From positions 19,882-83,881 of the forward strand of contig MKTZ01000013.1 in NCBI GenBank assembly GCA_001898505.1: a DNA stretch of 64,000 nucleotides. The letters are read 5' to 3'. How positions within the stretch are numbered: the stretch's first letter is position 1; each line of letters starts with the position of its first letter. Below, one piece after another: positions 9,409 through 17,545 of the stretch. Position numbers and translations under genes: made by a program. Below the pieces are notes generated by a model. The model was not told the DNA's origin. It saw nothing but the letters and a program-made list of their open reading frames with translations, and did no database searches. The DNA comes from Sphingobacteriales bacterium 50-39. Its GTDB lineage: Bacteria > Bacteroidota > Bacteroidia > Chitinophagales > Chitinophagaceae.

Positions 9409-10137
9409 TTATAGCTCCCGGATCTTTATGTTTTTAAAAGCTACAGCTTTTTGCCAGTCCTGTAGTGCGATACGACCGCTGGTCTGCTTGCCGAACCCGG
9501 GAAAATTATTAAAATGCGTCTTGCCTATTGTGTCGATCCAGGCCGGTGAAGTAAAGTCCTGTTGAACGGTCAATACCCCATTCAGGTAAAATTCGACATG
9601 ACCATCCAGCTGCTTTATCCTCGACTCGTTCCATACGCCGGCGCGTGTCGTATCCACCGGATTTTTCTGCGGCAACAGCCCAAAAATACAACCGGATCGT
9701 TTCAGCGGGTCCGCGTAGTCCGGATGGGAACCTTCCAGCATCTGATATTCAGGACCCGAGGCCCAGGTTGCCTGTATATCCGGCCTTTCAACGACATTGA
9801 TAAATACACCACTATTTCCACCTTTATTTATTTTCCAGTCAAATGTCAGGTCAAAGTTCTTATACTCCTTGTCAGTGACCAGGTCCATATGGTCAAACCG
9901 TATATCGGGCCCGCATATCAGCTCGCCATTGCTCACCGTCCATGTGGATGCGCGTTTATCGTCGTTGTACAAATGCCACCCTTTTGTCGACTGGCCATCA
10001 AAGAGCAATACCCATCCTTCTTTTTTCTCTTTTTCGGTGAGCTGGTTATCATGTTTTACCTCGGTGCAGGAGCTGATGATACATATTACGAATAAGCAGG
10101 CTCCTATGATCTTGATGAATGGGGGCGGCATCGTCAT
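9409..10137 (-). CDS. DUF1080 (3-keto-disaccharide hydrolase-like) lipoprotein
   Basis: A 242-residue lipoprotein with lipobox IISSC (Cys near residue 24). The mature part matches the DUF1080 beta-sandwich: it opens with GWVLLFDGQSTKGWH, contains the NGELICGPD and FDLTFDWKINKGGNSGVFI segments, and ends with GRIALQDWQKAVAFKNIKIREL. The family is related to concanavalin-like lectins and includes 3-keto-glycoside hydrolases, so a carbohydrate substrate in the periplasm or on the cell surface is likely. It shares a 32-base divergent intergenic stretch with the propeller protein that follows, which suggests coordinated control of the pair. Confidence 0.88.
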   Translation of the reverse strand: MTMPPPFIKIIGACLFVICIISSCTEVKHDNQLTEKEKKEGWVLLFDGQSTKGWHLYNDDKRASTWTVSNGELICGPDIRFDHMDLVTDKEYKNFDLTFDWKINKGGNSGVFINVVERPDIQATWASGPEYQMLEGSHPDYADPLKRSGCIFGLLPQKNPVDTTRAGVWNESRIKQLDGHVEFYLNGVLTVQQDFTSPAWIDTIGKTHFNNFPGFGKQTSGRIALQDWQKAVAFKNIKIREL

Positions 10138-10169
10138 TTGTTTTCTTACTTTTATCTTAAAGCTAACAT
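10138..10169. promoter_or_regulatory. Short divergent promoter region
   Basis: Only 32 bases separate the start codons of the DUF1080 gene (minus) and the propeller gene (plus). They contain TTATCTTAAAGCTAAC. Read on the minus strand this gives TAGCTTTA, one base off the TAnnTTTG -7 consensus; on the plus strand it gives TATCTTAA, a weaker match. The two promoters would have to overlap. Confidence 0.3.
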
Positions 10170-11453
10170 ATGAAAAAATTCCTGATCCCTATCCTTTTTT
10201 TGGGTATCCATGCTATTTGCCTGGGACAGCATCCCCCTGATCACAGCCGGTTTGGCGCCTTATTATGGAAGTACCGGACTGATGGAAGGATATTCTCTTC
10301 TCCTTCGCTATATCGACATCTCATCCTTTTTGGCAGCGAAGACAACTATCTCTATGCACTGAATGCCACCACAGGCGCGTTGGCGTGGAAATTTAAGACG
10401 GGCGGCCCTGTCCATGGGTCACCGGCCGTACAGGGCGATAAGGTCTTTTTTACGAGCTGGGATGGCAATTTTTATGCTGTCGATGCGGGATCAGGCAAAC
10501 TGCTATGGAAATTCGGCACCCGTGGTGAGAAAAGAGCAGGGACAAAAGGGCTTTGGGGCATGAAACCTGGCACCGAATACATGGACGATCCCTTTGACTT
10601 CTTTCTTTCATCGCCTGCAATAGATTCCCGCAACAGACTTATATACTTCGGCAGCGGTGACGGCAATCTTTATGTCCTGGGGATGGAAGATGGCAAGCCG
10701 CAATGGCATTTTCCGACCGGCGGTATCATACATACAAGCCCGGTCCTTTCTGATAATACCCTGTATTTTGGCAGCTGGGACAGGTACCTCTATGCCCTCG
10801 ACAGCCGTACGGGGAAGGAGAAATGGAAATTCGAGACCCGGGCCGATACCAGTTATCATTTGCTGGAAGGTATCCAGGCTTCGCCGCTCGTTTATGACGG
10901 CCATGTCTTTTTGGGAGCGAGGGATGGCTATTTTTATGCGCTGGATGCAGCTACAGGGCAACTGACATGGAAGTATTCCGCCAATAGTTCATGGATACTC
11001 ACGACCGCGACGGCAAAAGACCATGTGATCTATACCGGGACCTCCGACAGCTATTTGCTGCTTGCATTGGACGAGGCGACGGGTAAGGAGAAATTTCGGA
11101 CGACGGCAAATGGGTATGTCTATTCCTCCCCGGTGATTGCTGCCAACACCATTTATTTCGGAGATTTCACCGGCCAATTATTGGCAGTTGATCGTATTTC
11201 CGGCGATGTCATCGACCGGCTGGAGACGCCTGGTAGGTTAAAAAATGGAGACTCCATCCTGAATAAGGGCAAGCTCGACTTTGCGTATATGACCAGGGGA
11301 ATGGACCTGGCCAACTATACTACAACGGTCATCGGCATGAATAAATTATATAGGCTGGGCCCGATACTTTCCAAGCCTGTCATAGACAAGGACGTTATCT
11401 ATTTTGGATCTGCTGACGGATGTCTTTATGCGGTGCGTCTTGTCAAACCGTGA
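10170..11453 (+). CDS. PQQ-binding-like beta-propeller protein, secreted
   Basis: A 427-residue exported protein with a signal peptide (MKKFLIPILFLGIHAICLGQ) and repeated blades of the PQQ/BamB type. The repeats follow the pattern (V/L)YFGSxDGxLYALDxxTGKxxWKF, with clear copies near residues 45-70, 85-110, 165-190, 205-230, 250-275 and 330-355. The blades resemble outer-membrane assembly factor BamB, but the protein lacks a lipobox and carries a long insert (GTKGLWGMKPGTEYMDD) in its third blade. It is probably a periplasmic or surface beta propeller that binds a partner or ligand. No PQQ-dehydrogenase catalytic features are evident. It is divergent from the DUF1080 gene. Confidence 0.85.
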   Translation: MKKFLIPILFLGIHAICLGQHPPDHSRFGALLWKYRTDGRIFSSPSLYRHLILFGSEDNYLYALNATTGALAWKFKTGGPVHGSPAVQGDKVFFTSWDGNFYAVDAGSGKLLWKFGTRGEKRAGTKGLWGMKPGTEYMDDPFDFFLSSPAIDSRNRLIYFGSGDGNLYVLGMEDGKPQWHFPTGGIIHTSPVLSDNTLYFGSWDRYLYALDSRTGKEKWKFETRADTSYHLLEGIQASPLVYDGHVFLGARDGYFYALDAATGQLTWKYSANSSWILTTATAKDHVIYTGTSDSYLLLALDEATGKEKFRTTANGYVYSSPVIAANTIYFGDFTGQLLAVDRISGDVIDRLETPGRLKNGDSILNKGKLDFAYMTRGMDLANYTTTVIGMNKLYRLGPILSKPVIDKDVIYFGSADGCLYAVRLVKP

Positions 11454-11534
11454 GGACCTTTTGCGCTGTCTCAGCGGTGGTCCGGGGCGGACGAGCGGCT
11501 GGTGATTGTCGGTGAGGTTGTGTATATTCGATCT

Positions 11535-11909
11535 ATGAATCTACTTGGCAATATCATATGGTTGATCTTTGGCGGGTTGGCCGCTGCACTCGGATACCTG
11601 GTGGGGGGCATAGTTTTATGCATGACCATCATAGGTATTCCCTTCGGGCTCCAATGTTTTAAATTAGCTGCGCTCGAGCTATGGCCCTTTGGCAGCCAGG
11701 TAGTATCCGGAGACAGCCGGGCAGGGTGTCTGTCTGTAGTTTTTAATATCATATGGCTGATCTTTGGCGGTCTTTATACGGCCCTGGTCCATTTGGTTTT
11801 TGCCTTTCTGCTTTGTATAACTATTATCGGGATACCCTTTGCACGTCAGCATCTGAAATTGATGGAGCTGTCGCTGATGCCGTTTGGGAAACGGATCGAG
11901 TATAGATAA
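11535..11909 (+). CDS. yccF: YccF domain inner-membrane protein
   Basis: A 124-residue protein made of two nearly repeated halves. Each half contains NIIWLIFGGL, a hydrophobic helix, the motif C(M/I)TIIGIPF and a following LxPFG segment (residues about 5-50 and 68-120). This internal duplication is the hallmark of the YccF (DUF307) family. It should be an integral inner-membrane protein; the family's biochemical role is not established. The frame is open from 11502, but the ATG at 11535 starts at the conserved MNLLGNIIW sequence. A degenerate box (TATATTCG) lies a few bases upstream of this ATG. Confidence 0.9.
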   Translation: MNLLGNIIWLIFGGLAAALGYLVGGIVLCMTIIGIPFGLQCFKLAALELWPFGSQVVSGDSRAGCLSVVFNIIWLIFGGLYTALVHLVFAFLLCITIIGIPFARQHLKLMELSLMPFGKRIEYR

Positions 11910-11940
11910 GTCACCATTGTAGGGAGCCGGCAGGCACCGA

Positions 11941-12531
11941 TCACTGACTGCGTTTAAGATAAAATTCCCCATCCGTAATAGCTGCAGACCTGGCAAGATC
12001 GCTGCGATACACCGTACCGGAGAAAGTACCCTTGACAGAGGCAGACGTCATCTCTGTGATCGTGAGTTTCGCATTAGCTATAACCCCGGCAATACCAGTG
12101 TTTCCCGTATTGTCGGCGAACTCGCCTGCCGTGAGATACCCGGTGCCTGTCGAGTCATACCAGAAGATGGTCGTCTGCGGGACCATGATGCCATTGGATC
12201 GTCGTGATTTGAGGGGATCATTATATCCGACATTAGCGGCAATGGGGTTGGCGCTGTAGATAATGATAGTGACGGCGTTCTTTAATCCGGCATTCACATC
12301 CTTATAGGCAACCATTACACAGGTGTATAAGCTGTCCGATTTGAGTAGGGTGATGCCCGCAAATGGCTGGCTATCGTATTCGACGGACGAGCCGTTCATC
12401 TTAAATCGCGTATAATAACCGTTACCACCACTGCCGCTCGCAGGACCGCTGCTGCTTTTTTTGCAATCAGAGAAAAAAAATGGCAGGATCGCTGCAAGAT
12501 ACAAGACGCTGCGAAAAGATGATCTGTTCAT
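11941..12531 (-). CDS. Hypothetical lipoprotein (DUF6252-like)
   Basis: A 196-residue lipoprotein with lipobox FFSDC (Cys near residue 23) followed by a Lys-Lys and a Ser/Gly-rich linker. The mature region starts with RFKMNGSSVEYDSQP and ends with a strand-rich segment containing LTITEMTSASVKGTFSGTV. This layout is typical of Bacteroidota lipoproteins of the DUF6252 kind, but I base that on general pattern only. It ends about 30 bases from the convergent yccF gene. The function is unknown. Confidence 0.72.
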   Translation of the reverse strand: MNRSSFRSVLYLAAILPFFFSDCKKSSSGPASGSGGNGYYTRFKMNGSSVEYDSQPFAGITLLKSDSLYTCVMVAYKDVNAGLKNAVTIIIYSANPIAANVGYNDPLKSRRSNGIMVPQTTIFWYDSTGTGYLTAGEFADNTGNTGIAGVIANAKLTITEMTSASVKGTFSGTVYRSDLARSAAITDGEFYLKRSQ

Positions 12532-12580
12532 GGTTATGCTTTGTTAGAGGTTCGGAATTTAGAGGCTCAAGATATAGGGT

Positions 12581-13147
12581 TCAGAATTTTATCGCGATGC
12601 CGACATTCAGATAGGCCACGCCATATCCCAATTCGACCAGGACGGCGATATTGTCGGTAAAGAAATACCGGCCGCCCACATAAAGGCTGAGGCCCACGGC
12701 GCTGCCATAGCTACCGGCGCCTGACACGTTCCCGGTGCCGTTGTTATCACTATAAGAATAGCTCAGGTGATTGTAGGACAGCATGGCCCCTCCGTATACA
12801 TCCAGCTTGTCTGCATTAAGGCCATTGTAATGATAGGCGCTGCGGATGCCAACGACGGTATAGTGCCATTTTTGGTCATAGCTGTATGAGCCGCCCTTCC
12901 CGGAGTAACTATATCCCTTGTATCCAATATAACCACCCAGGCTGACGACGCCGGGACCGCCGATGTCCCATACGCCCCGCTCATATTGAAGGCTGAGGGC
13001 CGGGGTTTGGGAGGCGCCCGAATAGCTGAGGATTGAGCTGCCCAAGCCGATGCCGGCGCTGACAATATTGGTCCCTTTCACAAATTCCTGCGCGTGTACC
13101 GACAGGACCATGCCGGTGACCGCCATAAGCAGTAGCAATTTTTTCAT
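12581..13147 (-). CDS. Small outer-membrane beta-barrel protein
   Basis: A 188-residue protein with a clear signal peptide (MKKLLLLMAVTGMVLSVHAQ). It has alternating Gly/Tyr/aromatic strands (GGYIGYKGYSYSG, YNHLSYSYSDN, GLSLYVGGRYFF) and a C-terminal aromatic residue (VGIAIKF), which together mark a small outer-membrane barrel of the OmpA-barrel/OMP_b-brl type. The longer frame up to 13210 is rejected because the ATG at 13147 starts exactly at the signal peptide. It is divergent from the TPR-LytS kinase across 172 bases. That makes it a candidate target of that system, but this is inference from position. Confidence 0.8.
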   Translation of the reverse strand: MKKLLLLMAVTGMVLSVHAQEFVKGTNIVSAGIGLGSSILSYSGASQTPALSLQYERGVWDIGGPGVVSLGGYIGYKGYSYSGKGGSYSYDQKWHYTVVGIRSAYHYNGLNADKLDVYGGAMLSYNHLSYSYSDNNGTGNVSGAGSYGSAVGLSLYVGGRYFFTDNIAVLVELGYGVAYLNVGIAIKF

Positions 13148-13319
13148 GTCTGTATTTTTAAGAGAGAGCGTTAAAGAGGAGCGTTCGGGAATAAAATTAA
13201 CGGTCCACATAGGCTAAGGCAAGGCGTATTTATTCTTTGCGCGCCACCATTTATTTTTTGAGGGGAAAGCGATAAAATTTGCTTACCTTAAACTGCCCTT
13301 AAGCCACCCGAATAAACCC

Positions 13320-15149
13320 ATGCGGATGACCAAGCTATCACTGCTCATACTCCTTATTGTGCAGGTTTTTGTCTGCATTGGGCAGCAGACTGTCTCCATC
13401 GACTCCTTGTTACAGAATGTCCGGCAGCACCCCACCCGGGACAGCAACAGGGTGACGGCTTTGCTCAAGCTGGCGGATGCCATGGTCTACACCGATCCCG
13501 CCACTTCCATGCGGCATGCGGACGAAGCATTGGACATATCCGAAAAGAGTAATTGGGCAAAGGGTATCGCGCTCTCTCTCCGGGAGAAGGGGAATATATA
13601 TTATGTCTTTTCCGACCTTCCGTCTGCCATGGATTGCTACATAAAAGGGCTGAAAGAAGCCAGGCCGCTGAATATACGTCAACTGGACGCCAGCCTCTTC
13701 AATAACCTGGCGAACATTTACAGCGACCTGAAGCAATACGACAAGGCGCTGGATTATTACCAGCAGTACCTGGATGTATCCAGGGAATTGGGGTCGGGAA
13801 AAGATGAAACGATAGCTCTTGCCAATATGGGTACAGTCTATACTGAGCTGAACGAGCATCGAAAGGCCATTGAGTGCGGCCAACAGGCGCTCGTGATATG
13901 CCGCAAGGAGCGTGTCAACTACTATATCCCTATTATTCTAAACAACCTGGGGATCACTTATAACAAAAGAGGAGACAAAGACAGTGCGCTGGCCTGGTTC
14001 CGGCAAAGTATCGAACTGGCAGACAAATACAGTAATTATGATGCCAAAGCCTCTTCGCTGAATGAGATTGGCAAGATCTATCTGGCGCGCGGCGACTATG
14101 CCAATGCTGGGAACTATGCGCTGAAGTCCCTGCAAATTACCCGGCAGCTGCATTCCGCCGAATGGCAGTCCAATGCCTGGGAGAGCTTATATAAGGTGTA
14201 TGAAAAGCAGCACCGGTATGACAAGGCATTCGAAGCCTATCGGCAATTCATCCTCTTCCGGGACAGTGTATCGAATGAAGACAAACGGTCTGCCCTGGCC
14301 AGGAAGGAAATGGCGTTCGACTTTGAAAGAAAGGAGGCCGCTACCAAAGCGGAACATGATAAGAGGGAGGCGCTCGCCCAGGCGGAGATCAATCGACAAA
14401 GACTGATCAAAAGAGGCATACTGGCGGGAGTCATGATCCTGCTCGTGGCAGGCTTATCCAGCTTCGTGCTCTACAAACGGCGGCGGGACGCTGAGGAGCG
14501 CAGAAAGGAGGCGGACCTGAAAGCCAAAGTGTCGGATACGGAAATGAAGGTCCTGCGCTTGCAGATGAACCCTCATTTTATATTCAATTCATTGAATTCC
14601 GTGAGCGACTATATATCCAAACACGAGACGACGACCGCCAACTACTTCCTGAGCAAATTCGCCAAAATGATGCGACAGGTACTGGAGAATTCCGAAAAAA
14701 AAGAGATAACGCTGGCGGAAGACCTGCAGGTAGTGGAAACATACATTCAATTGGAGTCGTTGCGACTGAGGAATGAAATAAACTACGAGATATGCATCGA
14801 TCCGGACATCGACCCCGACGTCACGTTGGTGCCTCCCCTGATCATACAGCCTTTTGTAGAGAATAGTATCTGGCACGGGCTTTCCGGAAAGACCCGTCCC
14901 GGCAGGATATCGATACGCATCGTCCGGGAGGATGGGATGATCCATTATATCGTGGAAGACAATGGCATTGGGCGAAAGGAAGCCGGCAAGCAGGCAAAGA
15001 CCGGCAAGCGGTCGATGGGTCTGCGGATAACCCTCGACCGGATCGATATCATCAATCAGACCCGACGAGCCAAGGCCGGCGTAGAGATCCTCGACCTTTC
15101 CGAGGGGACGAGGGTAGAAGTAAAGCTGCCCCTGGAATTAAACTATTAA
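13320..15149 (+). CDS. TPR-domain sensor histidine kinase of the LytS/YehU type
   Basis: A 609-residue inner-membrane kinase. A signal peptide or first membrane segment (residues 5-22) is followed by about six tetratricopeptide repeats (about 60-300; for example ASLFNNLANIYSDLKQYDKALDYYQQ). A charged coiled coil covers about 315-360, a membrane helix (GILAGVMILLVAGLSSFVLY) about 365-385, and then the His_kinase domain. The phosphorylated His is His419 in QMNPHFIFNSLNS. The ATPase region contains PFVENSIWHGL. The TPR array lies in the periplasm and probably senses a protein or peptide partner. The gene is followed 3 bases later by its LytTR regulator. Confidence 0.92.
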   Translation: MRMTKLSLLILLIVQVFVCIGQQTVSIDSLLQNVRQHPTRDSNRVTALLKLADAMVYTDPATSMRHADEALDISEKSNWAKGIALSLREKGNIYYVFSDLPSAMDCYIKGLKEARPLNIRQLDASLFNNLANIYSDLKQYDKALDYYQQYLDVSRELGSGKDETIALANMGTVYTELNEHRKAIECGQQALVICRKERVNYYIPIILNNLGITYNKRGDKDSALAWFRQSIELADKYSNYDAKASSLNEIGKIYLARGDYANAGNYALKSLQITRQLHSAEWQSNAWESLYKVYEKQHRYDKAFEAYRQFILFRDSVSNEDKRSALARKEMAFDFERKEAATKAEHDKREALAQAEINRQRLIKRGILAGVMILLVAGLSSFVLYKRRRDAEERRKEADLKAKVSDTEMKVLRLQMNPHFIFNSLNSVSDYISKHETTTANYFLSKFAKMMRQVLENSEKKEITLAEDLQVVETYIQLESLRLRNEINYEICIDPDIDPDVTLVPPLIIQPFVENSIWHGLSGKTRPGRISIRIVREDGMIHYIVEDNGIGRKEAGKQAKTGKRSMGLRITLDRIDIINQTRRAKAGVEILDLSEGTRVEVKLPLELNY

Positions 15150-15152
15150 CAC

Positions 15153-15905
15153 ATGATCGACGCCATCATCATCGACGACGAATCGCATTGTATCGACCAT
15201 CTGACAGGGCTCGTCACCACCTGGTGCGGCTCCATGGTGCGCCTCGTCGGATCGGCCAGGACGATAGAGGACGGATGGCATTCCATCCTTCAATTGCAAC
15301 CCCAGCTCGTTTTCCTGGATATTCAACTGAAAGAGGAGACGAGCTTTGACCTGCTCGGCAGATTCCCTGTGATAGATTTCGATATCATATTCGTCACCGC
15401 CTATGAAAAATATGCTATACAGGCCTTCAAGTTCAGCGCCATCGATTACCTGTTAAAACCCGTTGACCCCGATGACCTTCGACAGGCCGTCGCAAGACTG
15501 CAACAAAAGCGATCCAAAGAAGAGATCGCTAAAAAGTTCGAAACCCTGTTCTATAACCTCAGGAACGGACCGGGGCTGCCCCGGCGGATCAGCATACCCA
15601 CCGTGAAGGGCCTGGAGTTCCTACCCGTCCAGGAGATCATCCGTTGTGAAAGCCATATCAACTATACCTCTATATTCCTGACCAATAGACATAAGCTCAC
15701 CGTTGCAAAAACACTGAAAGAGTTCGAGGAACTGCTGTCCGAGCATAATTTTTACCGGGTGCATAATTCCCATCTCATCAACCTGGCCTGTATCAAAAGC
15801 TACAATAAAGGAAAGGGCGGCTCCGTATCCATGACGGACAACACCGAAATAGAAGTGTCGACCCGGCGAAAGGATGATCTCCTGAAAAGGCTCGCAGCGC
15901 TCTAA
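15153..15905 (+). CDS. LytTR-family response regulator
   Basis: A 250-residue regulator with a receiver domain (residues 1-125; phospho-acceptor Asp56 in VFLDIQLK, conserved Lys in YLLKPVD) and a LytTR DNA-binding domain (about 145-248; typical YTSIFLTNRHKLTVAKTLKEFE and NSHLINL segments). It lies 3 bases after the TPR-LytS kinase and should be its partner. LytTR proteins bind paired direct repeats in promoters. Its TAA stop (15903-15905) overlaps by two bases the TAG stop of the convergent truncated oxidoreductase, which suggests a deletion joined these ends. Confidence 0.93.
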   Translation: MIDAIIIDDESHCIDHLTGLVTTWCGSMVRLVGSARTIEDGWHSILQLQPQLVFLDIQLKEETSFDLLGRFPVIDFDIIFVTAYEKYAIQAFKFSAIDYLLKPVDPDDLRQAVARLQQKRSKEEIAKKFETLFYNLRNGPGLPRRISIPTVKGLEFLPVQEIIRCESHINYTSIFLTNRHKLTVAKTLKEFEELLSEHNFYRVHNSHLINLACIKSYNKGKGGSVSMTDNTEIEVSTRRKDDLLKRLAAL

Positions 15906-16087
15906 AACGTGGTATTGTAGGTGGTTGTAAAGTTATGCCTCCCGGACACCGGGTTAAATTCCTCCCTGTAAAGATCAGACAGTTTGACCTCATGACCCGC
16001 TGCCTCCAATGTTTGAACTGCTTTGTTGAACATAGCCCCATTCATGCTTTGGATCTCGGGATGGGCCAGCACGATAAGTATTTTCAT
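15902..16087 (-). pseudogene. Truncated NAD(P)H oxidoreductase (flavodoxin-like fold, NQO/MdaB type)
   Basis: Sixty-one residues beginning MKILIVLAHPEIQSMNG and including GHEVKLSDLYREEFNPVSGRH. This matches the first quarter of the NAD(P)H dehydrogenase (quinone) family, which normally runs about 190-250 residues. The frame stays true to the family up to FTT (residue 55) and then meets a stop that overlaps the stop of the response-regulator gene. The FMN-pocket second half and the NAD(P)H site are absent, so the product cannot be active. A good -7 box (TACTTTTG read on the minus strand at 16115-16122) remains upstream. Confidence 0.8.
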
Positions 16088-16114
16088 TTTCTATTCTTTT
16101 TTCCAATGCGGCAA

Positions 16115-16122
16115 CAAAAGTA
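16115..16122 (-). promoter_or_regulatory. Bacteroidota -7 box of the truncated oxidoreductase
   Basis: Minus-strand TACTTTTG matches the TAnnTTTG consensus exactly and lies 27 bases before the ATG at 16087. No clear TTG box is visible at the usual distance upstream, possibly because the sequence there was deleted. Confidence 0.45.
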
Positions 16123-16131
16123 GGGCCGCCT

Positions 16132-16371
16132 TTGCGGAGTGACCTACGCCATCGATGTCCTGAGCTGAAACGCCTGATCCCCGGCATTTCCGACCGCATG
16201 CTCACGCTGCATCTGCAGGAACTTGAAAAAAGTGGTCTCGTCATCAGGACAGCCTATGCAGAAGTGCCACCCAGGGTGGAATATAGCTTGTCGGACAGCG
16301 CCCGCAAGCTGGCTCCTATCTGGCAACAGCTGGAAGAGTGGGGAACGCAGCACAAGGAAATAATGAGCTGA
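16132..16371 (+). pseudogene. N-terminally truncated HxlR-family regulator
   Basis: The segment from ELKRLIPGISDRMLTLHLQE through VPPRVEYSLSDSARKL to QQLEEWG is the second half of the HxlR winged-helix domain: recognition helix, wing and C-terminal helix. Normal members have about 40-45 further residues in front, including a (C/P)..GxxW motif, which are missing here. Only a TTG at 16132 could start the frame. HxlR regulators are often divergent from quinone reductases like the one just upstream, so one deletion probably removed the shared promoter region and the front half of this gene. Confidence 0.75.
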
Positions 16372-16378
16372 TCCTTTG

Positions 16379-16386
16379 TATCTTTG
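16379..16386 (+). promoter_or_regulatory. -7 promoter box abutting the DUF2461 start codon
   Basis: TATCTTTG is an exact match to TAnnTTTG and ends only four bases before the ATG at 16391. Transcription would begin at or very near the start codon, giving an almost leaderless message. It overlaps the end of the HxlR relic's flank. Confidence 0.5.
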
Positions 16387-16390
16387 CCCC

Positions 16391-17065
16391 ATGATACAAA
16401 CCTCCAGCCTGGATTTCCTCAAGAAATTAAAGAAGAACAATAACAGGGAGTGGTTCAATGACCATAGGACCGAATATCAGCAGGAGCTGGCCCTTATGGA
16501 AGCCTTTGCCGGCGCCCTGTTAAAGCAGCTCAACACGCATGATGAGATAGAGACGCCTTCGGGGAAGAAGAGCCTTTTCCGGATATACAGGGATACCCGC
16601 TTCTCCAGCGATAAGACCCCATACAAGAATCACTGGAGCGGCAGCTTTAAGCGCGCCACAAAATATCGAAGAGGTGGCTATTACTTTCATATCGAGCCCG
16701 GCAACAGCTTTGTTGCAGGAGGTTTTTGGGGACCGGTACCACAGGACCTCCGGCGGATCAGGGACGATATTGCTTTTGACCCCGCTCCCATAAGGAAGAT
16801 ATTAAAAAGCAAATCATTCGTATCGATGTTTTCGACATTAAAGGGGGATCAGCTAAAGACCGCCCCCAAAGGTCATGACTCCAGCCATGAGGCCATCGAT
16901 CTGCTGCGACACAAGCAATTCCTGCTGAGAAGAAATTTTTCTGATAAGGAGGTCCTGGGTAAAGACTTCCTAAAAGAGGTGAACCTCACATTCAAGGCAA
17001 TGCGTCCCTTTTTTGACTATATGAGCGAGGTGCTGACGACTGACAGCAATGGGATGGAAGGGTAG
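16391..17065 (+). CDS. DUF2461 domain protein (TIGR02453 family)
   Basis: A 224-residue cytosolic protein of the DUF2461 family. The typical parts are FLKKLKKNNNREWFNDHR at the start, SLFRIYRDTRFSSDKTPYKNHW in the middle (residues about 60-85) and GGYYFHIEPGNSFVAGGFWGP (about 92-113). The family is widespread in Bacteroidota with no proven biochemical role. The ATG at 16391 is preferred over a TTG at 16376 because it starts at the conserved region and sits directly behind a -7 box. It is transcribed alone. Confidence 0.92.
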   Translation: MIQTSSLDFLKKLKKNNNREWFNDHRTEYQQELALMEAFAGALLKQLNTHDEIETPSGKKSLFRIYRDTRFSSDKTPYKNHWSGSFKRATKYRRGGYYFHIEPGNSFVAGGFWGPVPQDLRRIRDDIAFDPAPIRKILKSKSFVSMFSTLKGDQLKTAPKGHDSSHEAIDLLRHKQFLLRRNFSDKEVLGKDFLKEVNLTFKAMRPFFDYMSEVLTTDSNGMEG

Positions 17066-17128
17066 TGTTACTCCTGGGGGGGTATTGATAGTCAGTAAGT
17101 TATTGAATTTTTAAAAAACTGCCTCCAA

Positions 17129-17160
17129 CTGTCCAGTTTCTCCTGATTCAGTCATTATTG
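17129..17160 (+). promoter_or_regulatory. Putative ECF-sigma promoter of the yciI-sigma operon
   Basis: CTGTCCAGTTTC at 17129-17140 is followed, 17 bases after TGTCCA, by CATTATTG at 17153-17160. That sits 50 bases before the YciI start codon. The same arrangement (TGTCCA, 17 bases, CATTGCTG, 48 bases to ATG) occurs before the AhpD-like gene at 18837. The paired matches suggest a -35 and -10 element read by the ECF sigma factor encoded here. Confidence 0.55.
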
Positions 17161-17202
17161 AAGTATAAACTTATTTTCAATAACAGTTTAAAATTGTAAG
17201 TA

Positions 17203-17544
17203 ATGAAAGAATTTGCATTATTATTTCGCTTCCCGAATCTGGATCACAGCAAGATGCCTCCCGAAGATTACAAGGCCCTCGCCAGGAAATGGCAGGATTG
17301 GGCAGGTGGTATCGCGGCACAGGGAAAAATGAGCAGCAATGGATTGCGTCTTGCCCTGGAAGGAAAAGTATTGAAGCCCGGGGGAGTGGTTACAGATGGT
17401 CCGTTCGTAGAGATCAGAGAGATCCTTGGCAGCTTCATCGTTGTCAAAGCAGACAGCATGGAAGAAGCTACCACGCTGGCGCATGGCTGTCCCGCACTCG
17501 ATACCAATGGTAGTGTGGAGATCCGGCCTATCTTTGTAGCGTAG
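17203..17544 (+). CDS. YCII-related DGPF-domain protein
   Basis: A 113-residue protein of the YciI/DGPF family. It has an FALLFRF strand at the N-terminus, the signature Asp65-Gly-Pro-Phe68 in VVTDGPFVEIREILGSFIVV, and the closing motif ATTLAHGCPAL...GSVEIRPI. The fold is a ferredoxin-like dimer. DGPF proteins are known companions of ECF42-type sigma factors, and here the sigma gene begins one base after this stop codon, so they form a tight operon. The role in signalling is unknown; it may be a target or a partner of the sigma factor rather than a classic anti-sigma factor. Confidence 0.93.
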   Translation: MKEFALLFRFPNLDHSKMPPEDYKALARKWQDWAGGIAAQGKMSSNGLRLALEGKVLKPGGVVTDGPFVEIREILGSFIVVKADSMEEATTLAHGCPALDTNGSVEIRPIFVA

Positions 17545-17545
17545 T

